NCBI GenBank assembly: GCA_023228325.1
Contig: JALOBK010000001.1
Coordinates: forward strand, 1,465,549 to 1,529,548
DNA length: 64,000 nucleotides
Source of the DNA: a bacterium
GTDB lineage: Bacteria; Auribacterota; UBA6266
Reading direction: 5' to 3'
Below, piece after piece: positions 52,099 through 60,852 of the stretch. The notes beneath the pieces are model-generated. The model worked only from the letters and a program-made list of their open reading frames with translations. It ran no database searches and was not told where the DNA came from. Both the position numbers and the translations under genes were made by a program. The first letter of the stretch is position 1. The number at the start of each line of letters is the position of its first letter.

Positions 52099-53400
52099 AT
52101 GAAAAAAAATACCAATGACAAAATGTCTAAACTTGTCTCCTTATGCAAAAGGAGAGGATATGTATTCCAGTCATCGGAAATTTACGGCGGTTTGAACAGC
52201 TGCTGGGATTACGGTCCTCTGGGAAGCGAATTGAAAAGGAATATAAAAGATTTCTGGTGGAAGTCGATGGTATATGAGCGCGATGATATCGAGGGGATAG
52301 ATTCAAGCATACTTATGCATCCCAGGATATGGGAGGCTTCCGGACATGTAGAACATTTCACAGATCCTCTTGTAGACTGTAAAAAATGTAAGATGCGTTT
52401 CAGGGCTGATGAGATGAATTCTGAAAAATGCCCTTCCTGCGGCGGAGAACTTACCCGGCCGAGAAGTTTTAATCTTATGTTTAAAACGTTTATGGGGCCC
52501 GTGGAAGACAGCGCAAATGTTATTTATATGCGGCCTGAAACTGCGCAGGGTATTTATGTAAATTTTCTTAACGTTTTAAACTCTTCGCGAAAAAAAATAC
52601 CTTTCGGCATTGCGCAGATAGGAAAGGCTTTCAGGAACGAGATAACACCCGGCAATTTTATTTTCAGGACCAGAGAATTCGAACAGATGGAAATGCAGTA
52701 TTTTGTTGAACCCGGGGGTTCGATGCAGATTATGGAACAATGGAAGGAAATCAGGTATCAGTGGTATCTGCGCCTCGGCATTAACCCCGAAAAACTCAGG
52801 TTCCACGAGCATGATGAAAAAGAACTGGCTCATTATGCGAAAAAGGCGTTTGATATCCAGTATGAATTTCCGTTCGGATGGTCGGAACTTGAAGGGATAC
52901 ATCACCGCGCAGATTACGACCTCAAAAAGCATACGGAATTTTCCGGAAAAGATCTTACATATTATGACGATGAAAAGAAAATAAGGTATATACCGAACAT
53001 TATTGAGACTTCGGCGGGCTGTGACAGGACACTCTTGACATGCCTTATAGACGCTTTCCATGAAGAGGAAGAGAGAATAGTTCTGAAATTATCGCCGAGG
53101 ATAGCTCCTATCAAGGCCGCTATACTGCCTCTTGTTAACAGGGACGGAATGGATGAATTTGCCGGTAAGATATACGACAGGCTTAAGAGCAAGTTGAAAG
53201 TTTTTTATGATGACGGAGGTTCAATAGGGAGACGTTACAGGAGAATGGATGAAGCCGGCACCCCTTTCTGTTTTACCGTGGATTCCCAGACCCTTAAAGA
53301 TAATACCGTTACGCTCCGCGAGAGAGATTCTATGCAGCAGACAAGGATACCGGAAAGCGATATCGAAGTTGAATTGAGAAAAAGAATAGAAAATATCTAA
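52099..53400 (+). CDS. glyS: Glycyl-tRNA synthetase, dimeric class II type
   Basis: A 433-residue alpha2 GlyRS. It begins LVSLCKRRGYVFQSSEIYGGLNSCWDYGPLG in two conserved blocks, with zinc-type Cys pairs CKKCKMRF and CPSCGG, motif 2 GIAQIGKAFRNEITP and motif 3 ETSAGCDRTLL. A C-terminal anticodon domain ends it. It is the eukaryote/archaea-like dimeric form, not the alpha2beta2 form. Confidence 0.95.
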   Translation: MKKNTNDKMSKLVSLCKRRGYVFQSSEIYGGLNSCWDYGPLGSELKRNIKDFWWKSMVYERDDIEGIDSSILMHPRIWEASGHVEHFTDPLVDCKKCKMRFRADEMNSEKCPSCGGELTRPRSFNLMFKTFMGPVEDSANVIYMRPETAQGIYVNFLNVLNSSRKKIPFGIAQIGKAFRNEITPGNFIFRTREFEQMEMQYFVEPGGSMQIMEQWKEIRYQWYLRLGINPEKLRFHEHDEKELAHYAKKAFDIQYEFPFGWSELEGIHHRADYDLKKHTEFSGKDLTYYDDEKKIRYIPNIIETSAGCDRTLLTCLIDAFHEEEERIVLKLSPRIAPIKAAILPLVNRDGMDEFAGKIYDRLKSKLKVFYDDGGSIGRRYRRMDEAGTPFCFTVDSQTLKDNTVTLRERDSMQQTRIPESDIEVELRKRIENI

Positions 53401-53426
53401 AAGATAATTGGAAGGAGAATCAGAAA

Positions 53427-56066
53427 ATGTCGAAGAAATTTGTATACAGTTTTGGAAGCGGAAAGGCGGAAGGACAAGCAAAAATGAAATCCCTACTCGG
53501 GGGTAAAGGGGCTAATCTCGCCGAAATGACCAATCTTGGCCTTCCTGTCCCTCCGGGTTTTACTATTACTGCCGAAGCCTGTGATATGTTCTATAAGAGC
53601 GGGAAAAAATGGCCTTCAGGGCTTAAAGAACAGGTTCTTGCGGGGGTTAAAAAGCTTGAGAAAGATATGGGCGCTTCATTCGGCGACCCGAAAAATCCTC
53701 TTCTTGTATCGGTAAGGTCAGGCGCGGCCGTATCAATGCCGGGAATGATGGATACGGTTCTTAACCTCGGTATCAACCCGGTTGTTGTCGAAGGCCTGAT
53801 AAAAAAATCAGGCAACGAAAGGTTCGCATGGGATTCTTTCAGGAGGTTTATTCAGATGTTCGGTGATGTGGTTATGGAAGTCGAACACGAAGCTTTCGAA
53901 CATGAACTTCAGGCGGTAAAAGATAAGTACGGGGCAAAACAGGATACTGATCTTGACGCCGCGATGCTTAAAGAGGTTGTCGAAAAGTATGAATCCGTAT
54001 TCAAAAAATATACCAGCAAAAGATTTCCTGAAGACCCGATAGAACAGCTTGAATACTCCATAAATGCGGTGTTTAATTCATGGAATAATGACAGAGCTAT
54101 CAAATACCGCCGGATAAACGATATTAAAGGACTGTTGGGCACGGCGGTGAACGTCCAGGCTATGGTGTTCGGGAATATGGGTAATACTTCCGGGACGGGT
54201 GTCGCGTTTACAAGAGATCCCAGCACGGGTGAAAACAAGTTTTACGGTGAGTACCTTATGAATGCCCAGGGAGAGGATGTTGTTGCCGGAATAAGGACGC
54301 CCAACCCTATAGAAACATTACAGAAAGTGAACAAAAGCGCTTATAAACAGCTCCTTGATATAAGGAAGAAACTTGAACACCATTACAAAGATATGCAGGA
54401 TATTGAATTTACCATACAGGAAGGCAAGCTTTATATGCTTCAGACAAGAAGCGGGAAGAGGACAGCCGCTTCCGCGGTTAGAGTTGCCGCCGATATGGTA
54501 AAAGAAAAACTTATAACCGAGAAAGAAGCGATTTTAAGAATTGACCCGGCCCAGCTTGACCAGCTTTTACATCCGATGTTCGATCCTAAAGCCGAAAAAG
54601 AAACAAAAGTCATTTCAAAAGGTCTTCCTGCTTCCCCGGGAGCCGCTTCCGGCCAGGTTGTGTTTACCGCGGATGATGCCGAAGAGTGGGCTAAAAAAGG
54701 ATTAAGTGTCATTCTCTGCAGGACAGAAACTTCTCCCGAAGATATCGGAGGTATGAATGTCGCGAAAGGAATACTTACATCAAGAGGTGGAATGACCAGC
54801 CATGCCGCGGTAGTCGCGAGAGGCATGGGAAAATGCTGTGTCGCCGGTGCGGGAGAAATAAGGATTGATTATAAGAAAAAAGAGATGACTGCCGGAGTAG
54901 TTAAGGTTAAGGAAGGCGACTGGATATCATTGAACGGTTCAAGCGGGAATGTTTATCTGGATAAAATCGCTACTGTCGAGCCGTCGCTTGCCGGTAATTT
55001 TGCGAAAATTATGCAGTGGTCGGATAAATACAGGACCATTGGCGTGAGGACAAATGCCGATACTCCGCACGATGCGGAAGTAGCGGTGAAATTCGGCGCG
55101 GAAGGCATTGGGCTCTGCAGAACCGAACATATGTTTTTCGAAGGCGACAGGATTATCACTTTCAGGGAAATGATTCTTGCTGATGGCATTGAAGGCAGGA
55201 AAAAAGCCCTTGAAAAACTACTGCCCATGCAGAGAAAAGATTTCGAAGGCATATTCAAGGCGCTTAAAGGTTATCCATGCACGATAAGACTCCTTGACCC
55301 GCCGCTTCACGAATTTCTTCCTCATGATGAAGCGGGCCAGAAGGAAATGTCGGAAGTCATGAAAGTTTCTGTCGAGAAGATTAAAGATAAAGTCGATTCC
55401 CTTCATGAATTCAATCCTATGCTCGGTCACAGAGGCTGCAGGCTCGGGCTTATTTACCCTGAAATTTCCGATATGCAGGTCAGAGCTATAATAGAAGCCG
55501 CTTTGAACGTCAAAGCAAAAGGCATAAAAGTAAAACCCGAGATAATGATTCCTTTGGTAGGAAACTATAAAGAGCTTAAGATAGCCAGGGAATCCGCCGA
55601 AAAGGAGATTCAGGCTATCTTTAAAGAGAGAAAGACAAAAGTGGAATATAAGATAGGAACAATGATAGAAGTTCCGAGAGCGGCGATTACAGCGGATGAA
55701 ATTGCCGGATATGCGGATTTTTTCTCGTTCGGAACGAATGACCTGACGCAGATGGGCTGCGGATTTTCCAGGGATGACGCCGGGAAATTTCTTCCCGACT
55801 ATGTGGCCATGGGGATATATGAATATGACCCGTTCCAGGTGCTTGACACAGATGGTGTTGGAAAATTGGTTGAGATAGCGGTAAAATTAGGGAGAAAAGT
55901 AAATAAAGACATCAAACTCGGAATCTGCGGTGAACATGGCGGAGAACCGAAAAGCATCGAGTTCTGTTATAAAACAGGCCTTAGCTATGTAAGTTGTTCT
56001 CCTTACAGGGTTCCGATTGCAAGGCTGGCGGCGGCACAGGCTGCATTGAGAAACAACAGGAAATAA
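53427..56066 (+). CDS. ppdK: Pyruvate, phosphate dikinase
   Basis: An 879-residue enzyme interconverting PEP and pyruvate with ATP, phosphate, AMP and PPi. The N-terminal ATP-grasp domain begins LLGGKGANLAEMTNLGLPVPPGFT. The phospho-His domain has GGMTSHAAVVARGMGKC. The PEP/pyruvate barrel has GLCRTEHMFF, MLGHRGCRLGL, SFGTNDLTQM and GICGEHGGEP with the catalytic Cys. Length is the norm (about 870-880). It suits PPi-economy in anaerobes and could supply PEP for the PTS and Kdo synthesis. Confidence 0.97.
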   Translation: MSKKFVYSFGSGKAEGQAKMKSLLGGKGANLAEMTNLGLPVPPGFTITAEACDMFYKSGKKWPSGLKEQVLAGVKKLEKDMGASFGDPKNPLLVSVRSGAAVSMPGMMDTVLNLGINPVVVEGLIKKSGNERFAWDSFRRFIQMFGDVVMEVEHEAFEHELQAVKDKYGAKQDTDLDAAMLKEVVEKYESVFKKYTSKRFPEDPIEQLEYSINAVFNSWNNDRAIKYRRINDIKGLLGTAVNVQAMVFGNMGNTSGTGVAFTRDPSTGENKFYGEYLMNAQGEDVVAGIRTPNPIETLQKVNKSAYKQLLDIRKKLEHHYKDMQDIEFTIQEGKLYMLQTRSGKRTAASAVRVAADMVKEKLITEKEAILRIDPAQLDQLLHPMFDPKAEKETKVISKGLPASPGAASGQVVFTADDAEEWAKKGLSVILCRTETSPEDIGGMNVAKGILTSRGGMTSHAAVVARGMGKCCVAGAGEIRIDYKKKEMTAGVVKVKEGDWISLNGSSGNVYLDKIATVEPSLAGNFAKIMQWSDKYRTIGVRTNADTPHDAEVAVKFGAEGIGLCRTEHMFFEGDRIITFREMILADGIEGRKKALEKLLPMQRKDFEGIFKALKGYPCTIRLLDPPLHEFLPHDEAGQKEMSEVMKVSVEKIKDKVDSLHEFNPMLGHRGCRLGLIYPEISDMQVRAIIEAALNVKAKGIKVKPEIMIPLVGNYKELKIARESAEKEIQAIFKERKTKVEYKIGTMIEVPRAAITADEIAGYADFFSFGTNDLTQMGCGFSRDDAGKFLPDYVAMGIYEYDPFQVLDTDGVGKLVEIAVKLGRKVNKDIKLGICGEHGGEPKSIEFCYKTGLSYVSCSPYRVPIARLAAAQAALRNNRK

Positions 56067-56085
56067 AAAATGTTAACGGAGTAAA

Positions 56086-56919
56086 ATGAGCTCGATTAGC
56101 GACCCTATTCGCTTATATTTGAGAGATATCGGTTCGATACCTCTTCTTTCTCCTGAAGAAGAGAAAGATTTGGCCAGAAAAGCGAAAAAGGGCGACACGG
56201 AAGCCCATAAATGTTTGATAAGGTCCAATCTGAGGCTCGTTGTTTCAATCGCAAAGCGTTATGAAAATATAGGGTTGCCTTTTCTTGACCTTGTTGAGGA
56301 AGGCAACCTTGGTCTTATTAAAGCAGTGGAAAAGTATGATATAAGAAAAGGCTGTAAACTCAGTACCTATGCTTCATGGTGGATAAAGCAATCTATTATG
56401 CGCGCGCTTGCAAACCAGGGCAAAACTATCCGCGTGCCGGTGTATATGATAGAGAAACTTTCCACTGTAAGAAAAGTTATCCGTGAGCTTACCCAGAAAA
56501 ATCACAAGGACCCTTCGGCACAGGATATTGCGCAGGAACTTGATATATCTGTATCCAAAGTCCTTGAAATCCAGAATGCTTCAACATCTCCCAGTTCCCT
56601 TTACAGTATTATGGGCGGTGAAAACGGTACGGATGAACTTATTGAGATTATAGAGAATAAACAGGCGCCCGACCCCACAAAAGAAGTCGGCGCTATACTG
56701 CTTAAGGAAGAAATCGAGATTCTTCTTGAAGAACTTGCTCCCCGCGAAGCGGAAATATTACGCCTGAGGTTCGGCATAGAGGGCGGGGAAAACCTTACGC
56801 TTGAGGAAATCGGCAAAAAATATAAGATTACGAGAGAAAGAGTGCGTCAGATAGAACAGACAGCCATGAAAAAGCTCAGGAAACTGATTAGTAAGACAAA
56901 AGAGAACTGGGCGATATAA
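56086..56919 (+). CDS. Sigma-70 family RNA polymerase sigma factor (no region 1.1)
   Basis: A 277-residue sigma factor. Region 1.2 is DPIRLYLRDIGSIPLLSPEEE; region 2 has NLRLVVSIAKRY, FLDLVEEGNLGLIKAVEKYD and TYASWWIKQSI; region 3 and region 4 follow, with the helix-turn-helix LTLEEIGKKYKITRERVRQIEQTA. Region 1.1 and the long non-conserved insert of E. coli sigma-70 are missing. It may be the main sigma of a small-genome lineage or an RpoS-like one; I cannot decide. CGGAG precedes the ATG. Confidence 0.92.
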   Translation: MSSISDPIRLYLRDIGSIPLLSPEEEKDLARKAKKGDTEAHKCLIRSNLRLVVSIAKRYENIGLPFLDLVEEGNLGLIKAVEKYDIRKGCKLSTYASWWIKQSIMRALANQGKTIRVPVYMIEKLSTVRKVIRELTQKNHKDPSAQDIAQELDISVSKVLEIQNASTSPSSLYSIMGGENGTDELIEIIENKQAPDPTKEVGAILLKEEIEILLEELAPREAEILRLRFGIEGGENLTLEEIGKKYKITRERVRQIEQTAMKKLRKLISKTKENWAI

Positions 56920-56933
56920 GCGGGGGGTGGATA

Positions 56934-57452
56934 ATGTCGGAGATTTTAAAAAAAGCTATCAGAGATATTCCTGATTTTCCCAAAGCTGGAATAATTTTTA
57001 AGGATATAACACCCCTTTTGGCAGACGGGCAACTTTTCAGCCGAACAATAGATATTATGTATAAAAAATTCAGGAATAAAGAAATAGATAAGATTGCCGC
57101 CATTGAATCCCGCGGTTTTATTTTCGGTGCGGCTCTTGCGTATAAGCTGGGCGCCGGTTTTGTGCCTATCAGAAAAAAAGGAAAACTCCCTCACACGACC
57201 CTTAACGCGGATTATACCCTTGAATATGGCATAAGCAGTGTTGAAATACACAGTGACGCAATCAATAAAGGGGAAAGGGTCCTTCTGGTGGATGACCTGC
57301 TTGCTACAGGAGGCACAATGAAGGCTTCGACCGAACTTGTCGAGAAACTCGAAGGGGAAATTGTCGCTATATGCTTTTTGATCAACCTTACGTTCCTGAA
57401 AGGGCTTGATAAGCTTAAAAAGTATAATACGTATTCCTTGATGGAATTTTAA
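56934..57452 (+). CDS. apt: Adenine phosphoribosyltransferase
   Basis: A 172-residue purine salvage enzyme joining adenine to PRPP. Signatures: IRDIPDFPKAGIIFKDITPLL at the start, FGAALAYKLGAGFVPIRKKGKLP, the PRPP loop VLLVDDLLATGGTMKA, and a C-terminal hydrophobic strand. GGGGGGTGG lies about 5 bases before the ATG. Confidence 0.95.
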   Translation: MSEILKKAIRDIPDFPKAGIIFKDITPLLADGQLFSRTIDIMYKKFRNKEIDKIAAIESRGFIFGAALAYKLGAGFVPIRKKGKLPHTTLNADYTLEYGISSVEIHSDAINKGERVLLVDDLLATGGTMKASTELVEKLEGEIVAICFLINLTFLKGLDKLKKYNTYSLMEF

Positions 57453-57519
57453 ACCCTGCCAAAGTATTTTCACTTGCAATTTTTATCCATATCGTATATT
57501 TTTCTAATCTGATTATTAC

Positions 57520-57579
57520 GCCCCCGTAGCCCGCCACACAGCATTGGCGGGCAAGCTCAGGGGATATTCGGCGGGGGTG
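57520..57579 (+). pseudogene. Broken tRNA-Arg copy with hairpin insertion
   Basis: The sequence starts GCCCCCGTAGC and continues, after a 24-base insertion, as GCTCAGGGGATA, exactly the 5' half of the tRNA-Arg at 57655. It then jumps to CGGGGGTG, the 3' acceptor end. Anticodon and T arms are missing. The insertion carries GCCCGCC (57529-57535) and GGCGGGC (57546-57552), a perfect 7-base stem around a 10-base loop. AGC repeats at both edges of the insertion. It cannot work as a tRNA. Confidence 0.65.
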
Positions 57580-57654
57580 TTGGAGAGATGTTTAATAAAT
57601 GTATTGGGATTTATTTTTAGTGGGAAGACATAGAAAGTAGATTTGGATAACAGC

Positions 57655-57730
57655 GCCCCCGTAGCTCAGGGGATAGAGCACCGGTTTCCTAAACCGGGTG
57701 TCGGACGTTCGATTCGTCTCGGGGGTGCCA
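57655..57730 (+). tRNA. tRNA-Arg (CCT)
   Basis: A 76-base cloverleaf with encoded CCA. The acceptor GCCCCCG pairs with CGGGGGT (a G-T pair at the end), D stem GCTC/GAGC, anticodon stem CCGGT/ACCGG, loop TTCCTAA giving anticodon CCT (reads AGG), T stem GGACG/CGTCT with loop TTCGATT. AGG is a frequent arginine codon in this window, so it is in demand. Confidence 0.92.
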
Positions 57731-57733
57731 GTT

Positions 57734-57767
57734 CCGCCATCGGCGGGGTAATCTCTCTCTCTCTCTC
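57734..57767 (+). repeat. Hairpin plus (TC)8 run after tRNA-Arg
   Basis: CCGCC-ATC-GGCGG is a perfect 5-base stem with a 3-base loop, 3 bases after the tRNA. It is followed by eight TC units (57752-57767). The stem could end the tRNA transcript, but the tail is not a T run. Confidence 0.5.
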
Positions 57768-57772
57768 CGGAA

Positions 57773-57801
57773 TTGACACAGCTCTTCGCGCAAAGTATAC
57801 T
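57773..57801 (+). promoter_or_regulatory. Consensus promoter before DenV-like gene
   Basis: TTGACA and TATACT are exactly 17 bases apart: the best -35 in the window. Transcription would start near 57808, only about 7 bases before the ATG at 57815. Confidence 0.7.
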
Positions 57802-57814
57802 TTAAGGCTAATAT

Positions 57815-58243
57815 ATGAGATTATGGTCAATTCACCCGAAATATCTGGATACCAGGGGGCTTGTTGCCTTATGGAGAGAAGCGCTTCTGGCGAAATCCGT
57901 CCTGCAGAATAAAACCAGGGGTTATAAATATCATCCCCAACTGCTGAGATTTAAAAGGCAGTCCTCACCCATGAATGCCGTCAATAATTATTTAAAAGGC
58001 GTATGGGAAGAATCAAATAAGAGAAATTTTAAATTCAATGCGCAAAAAATAGGGTCGGTAAGATCGTCAGGCAAAATAAGTGTTTCTACAGGCCAGGTGC
58101 AATTTGAGGTTATTCATTTATTGAAAAAATTAAAAGAAAGAGATAAGGTTAAATATAATATATTGAGAAACCGGGCAAAAATAGAAACCCATCCTTTATT
58201 CAGAAAAACTGCCGGTAGGATAGAGGATTGGGAGAAGATATAG
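57815..58243 (+). CDS. Pyrimidine-dimer glycosylase/endonuclease V-like (Pyr_excise) protein
   Basis: A 142-residue protein starting MRLWSIHPKYLDTRGLVA, then WREALLAKSVL and KYHPQLLRFKRQ. This matches bacterial proteins annotated as relatives of T4 endonuclease V (DenV), which cut UV dimers. The phage enzyme uses an N-terminal Thr and a Glu; here residue 2 is Arg, so the same chemistry is not assured, while E23 in WREAL lies near the right place. The promoter directly before it leaves almost no leader. The actual activity is unknown. Confidence 0.65.
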   Translation: MRLWSIHPKYLDTRGLVALWREALLAKSVLQNKTRGYKYHPQLLRFKRQSSPMNAVNNYLKGVWEESNKRNFKFNAQKIGSVRSSGKISVSTGQVQFEVIHLLKKLKERDKVKYNILRNRAKIETHPLFRKTAGRIEDWEKI

Positions 58244-58305
58244 GATAAAAATAAAATAGGCTCATATACCTGTCTTCTGAAATAGCAAGAAGCGGAAGAA
58301 CTGAC

Positions 58306-58926
58306 ATGAAAAAACTGATACCCGTTATTTTATTATGCATATATATCGCGGTATTTATTATCTGTGCGGTTTCCCCGTACGACCGTTCTGTATGGTGGGC
58401 TGAAAATATTCCGATTATGATGCTTGTTACCGCTATTGTAATTGCCTACAAGTTCTTCAAATTTTCGACGTTAAGCTGTGTGCTTATGTCATTTCTGGTA
58501 ATACTCCACACAATAGGGGGTTATTATACTTTCAGCAGGGTGCCGTTTGATTTTATTAATAATATTTTCGGATGCGCGCGCAATAATTACGACCGTGTCT
58601 CTCATTTTACGGTAGGTTTTTTCGCTTATCCCGTCGCGGAAGTCATTTTTTTCAGGAAACTTACCCATAATAAGTTTATCCTGATTCTATTCCCGATATT
58701 CGCCATTTTTGCTGTGGCGTCCATTTACGAAATATTCGAATGGCTGTATGCTGTCTGCGCAGATGAATCTGCGGGCCTTGCCGTGCTGGGTTCACAGGGT
58801 GACGTATGGGACGCTCAAAAAGATATGCTTTCCGACGCCCTGGGCGCCGTTTTTGCCATGAGTATTTTCTGTTTTGTCCATTGGAAGAATCTATCTTGCC
58901 GCGGGATGACGGAAATGAAAAGCTAA
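58306..58926 (+). CDS. DUF2238/YjdF-family membrane protein
   Basis: A 206-residue protein with about six helices. Family pieces are GGYYTFSRVPFDF, NNYDRVSHFTVGF, ASIYEIFEWLYA and GSQGDVWDAQKDMLSDALGA. The polar residues in helices (His, Asp, Glu) suggest a membrane enzyme or channel, but no role is known. GGAAG lies about 11 bases before the ATG. Confidence 0.85.
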   Translation: MKKLIPVILLCIYIAVFIICAVSPYDRSVWWAENIPIMMLVTAIVIAYKFFKFSTLSCVLMSFLVILHTIGGYYTFSRVPFDFINNIFGCARNNYDRVSHFTVGFFAYPVAEVIFFRKLTHNKFILILFPIFAIFAVASIYEIFEWLYAVCADESAGLAVLGSQGDVWDAQKDMLSDALGAVFAMSIFCFVHWKNLSCRGMTEMKS

Positions 58927-59008
58927 AATGTTTGAACTATGCCTGCCCATGGCTCTCAGAAATAAAGAAAAATCCTGCAAATAAATGTTTGATGTAGGCA
59001 ATCATTAA

Positions 59009-59614
59009 TTAATCGGTTTCTTGTATGACAGATGTAATCTTATCATGCATATTTTCGATTTTCCATTTGTTAAACATCGCGCCCATCTCAGTTTTATCTG
59101 TCGGCGAATCGATAAACTTGCCCTCCTCGGAATATATGAACGTCAGCCATGGATTATTGTCCTCGAATAATTTCTGCGGGTTTTTTATATCATACAGGAA
59201 GTGATGGATTCCGCCCCTGTCGAAAACAAGGTATTTACCCCCGACAACTTTGATGGTGGGATTGTAAACATCGAAATTTGCGGAAGATACATTCCATGTG
59301 AGCAGATTGTCCTTGAAATGCATATGTTTCCGGTCTTTTGCTTCAAGAAATCCGGCAGGTATTTCAATCGGCGTGTTTTCTGACTGTCCTTCAAAACGGA
59401 ATACATACCATATGAGCCGTTTTGTGTCGGAATAGTCTCCGAAAAGAGCGAATGAACAATTATTTTCGGGGGAATCAACGTTATGTATGAATGTCAGCAG
59501 GTTGTCCGGATTTGAGAACCGTTCTTTTATCACAAACCTGAGGTAAAGCGTGTAAAACGCAACTGCTGTTGCAAGCAGGGCGAAAAATATGAATAAGATT
59601 TTTTTGTAATTCAT
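59009..59614 (-). CDS. Hypothetical membrane-anchored protein
   Basis: A 201-residue protein not recognised. It has one N-terminal helix (about 5-25, KILFIFFALLATAVAF) and then an extracytoplasmic part with many aromatic residues and beta-strand-like pieces (LIWYVFRFEG, GGKYLVFDRGG). No conserved catalytic motif is visible. It stands alone on the minus strand, converging on the YjdF-like gene and diverging from the next one. Confidence 0.6.
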   Translation of the reverse strand: MNYKKILFIFFALLATAVAFYTLYLRFVIKERFSNPDNLLTFIHNVDSPENNCSFALFGDYSDTKRLIWYVFRFEGQSENTPIEIPAGFLEAKDRKHMHFKDNLLTWNVSSANFDVYNPTIKVVGGKYLVFDRGGIHHFLYDIKNPQKLFEDNNPWLTFIYSEEGKFIDSPTDKTEMGAMFNKWKIENMHDKITSVIQETD

Positions 59615-59707
59615 AAATTAATTCCCATAAGAATAGTATTATTGCTTATTTAAAAAAAGATGTAAATATGATAATAATATAAAAAATCAATATATACGGC
59701 GGTAACT

Positions 59708-60205
59708 ATGGATATAGGGAAGGTGCTGGACGCCAGCGAAGACAGGGTGATTATATCTGCCGCTTCGCTGAATTATATAATTTATTCTTTTATAGTTTTG
59801 ATGGCGGTCAACGTCGCTTATATATACTTTGCCAGTTTCTCGAGTTTTATAAATTATATATTTATAATACTGCTTATAAACATGCTTCTGATATTTATAC
59901 CCGCTCTTTTCAGGAAGAAAGTTTATTTTGATAACCGCGCGGAAAAACTGTTTTTGAAAAGGTATTTTGGATTTTTGTGCATTCAGGATAGGGCTATCCC
60001 TTATAAGGACATAGGTTATCTCGCCACCGATTTCATAGATATGGACCTGTCGGATAAAAGTACGACCGGGGATGTAAATGTCCTTTATCTTGCCCTTAAA
60101 AACGGGAAAATGATATCTCTGGTGTCATGCGGAGACCCCGTCTATTTCAGTCAGGCGGTGTCATCGGTTAAAAAATACACAAAGTTCGAACTGAAAAGAA
60201 ACTGA
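59708..60205 (+). CDS. Hypothetical two-helix membrane protein
   Basis: A 165-residue protein not recognised. Two adjacent helices (about 21-41 and 45-68) come after a short N-terminal stretch and are followed by a beta-rich cytosolic domain (KKVYFDNRAEKLFLKRYFG, LYLALKNGKMISLVSC). That layout recalls bacterial PH-like domain proteins, but this is only a guess. It ends 2 bases before the stop of the minus-strand rluA-like gene. Confidence 0.6.
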   Translation: MDIGKVLDASEDRVIISAASLNYIIYSFIVLMAVNVAYIYFASFSSFINYIFIILLINMLLIFIPALFRKKVYFDNRAEKLFLKRYFGFLCIQDRAIPYKDIGYLATDFIDMDLSDKSTTGDVNVLYLALKNGKMISLVSCGDPVYFSQAVSSVKKYTKFELKRN

Positions 60206-60207
60206 TT

Positions 60208-60846
60208 TTACCTCAGGCGAAGAAGAGCGTTATTTTTTTCCAGGAAAGCCTTCATGTCATCCGGCAAGGCGTTTCTCAGACATATAAGTTTTCCGGTATA
60301 AGGATGGATGAATTCTATTTTGTAGGCATGAAGGGCGCAGCGCCTGAATTTAAGTTCATAATCCTTTCCGAATGAAAATTTCCGCTCTCCTACTATGGGA
60401 TGCCCGATTGATTTCATATGTATGCGTATCTGGTTCCTGCGGCCGGTAACAGGTTCAGCTTCTATAACCGAGAAATGCCTGTACGTGTTTAAAACGGTGT
60501 ATTTTGTGACAGCTTTTCTGCCGTCTATAAAAGAACTGACGGCGCCTGTTATTTTGCCCGGTCTGCCCTGGATAAACGCGAGGTATCTTTTCTTGACTGT
60601 GCGCTGTTTGAAAAGGGCGAACATTTTATCTCTTGCTTCAGTGCCTTTTGCAAAGATAATTAATCCGGATGTTTCTTTATCAAGCCTGTGACAGGGGAAG
60701 AGATGTTTCTCATTCAGCTGTCCCGGAAGAATAACAGATAAAGAGGCGGCTTCTTTTTTTCCGGGGGCGGGAACCGAAAGTATCCCGGCGGGTTTTGAAA
60801 CGACAATGAAGTAAGAGTCTAAAAATATTATAGGTATGGTTTTCAT
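60208..60846 (-). CDS. RluA-family pseudouridine synthase
   Basis: A 212-residue enzyme turning uridine into pseudouridine in RNA. The catalytic motif CHRLDKETSGLIIFAKG holds the active Asp (HRLDxxTSG). VTGRRNQIRIHM and GHPIVGERKF follow. There is no N-terminal S4 domain, so the RluA/RluC target cannot be told; small forms resemble TruC/RluA. It lies 6 bases after recQ and is probably in the same transcript. Confidence 0.9.
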   Translation of the reverse strand: MKTIPIIFLDSYFIVVSKPAGILSVPAPGKKEAASLSVILPGQLNEKHLFPCHRLDKETSGLIIFAKGTEARDKMFALFKQRTVKKRYLAFIQGRPGKITGAVSSFIDGRKAVTKYTVLNTYRHFSVIEAEPVTGRRNQIRIHMKSIGHPIVGERKFSFGKDYELKFRRCALHAYKIEFIHPYTGKLICLRNALPDDMKAFLEKNNALLRLR

Positions 60847-60852
60847 TAAAAC

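Noticed and set aside
57734..57767. Rho-independent terminator after tRNA-Arg
   Set aside because: The hairpin is good but is followed by TC units rather than a T run, so it is listed only as a repeat.
57643..57912. 89-codon plus-strand open frame
   Set aside because: It runs straight through the tRNA-Arg and the TC repeat and overlaps the DenV-like start in another frame; no protein features.
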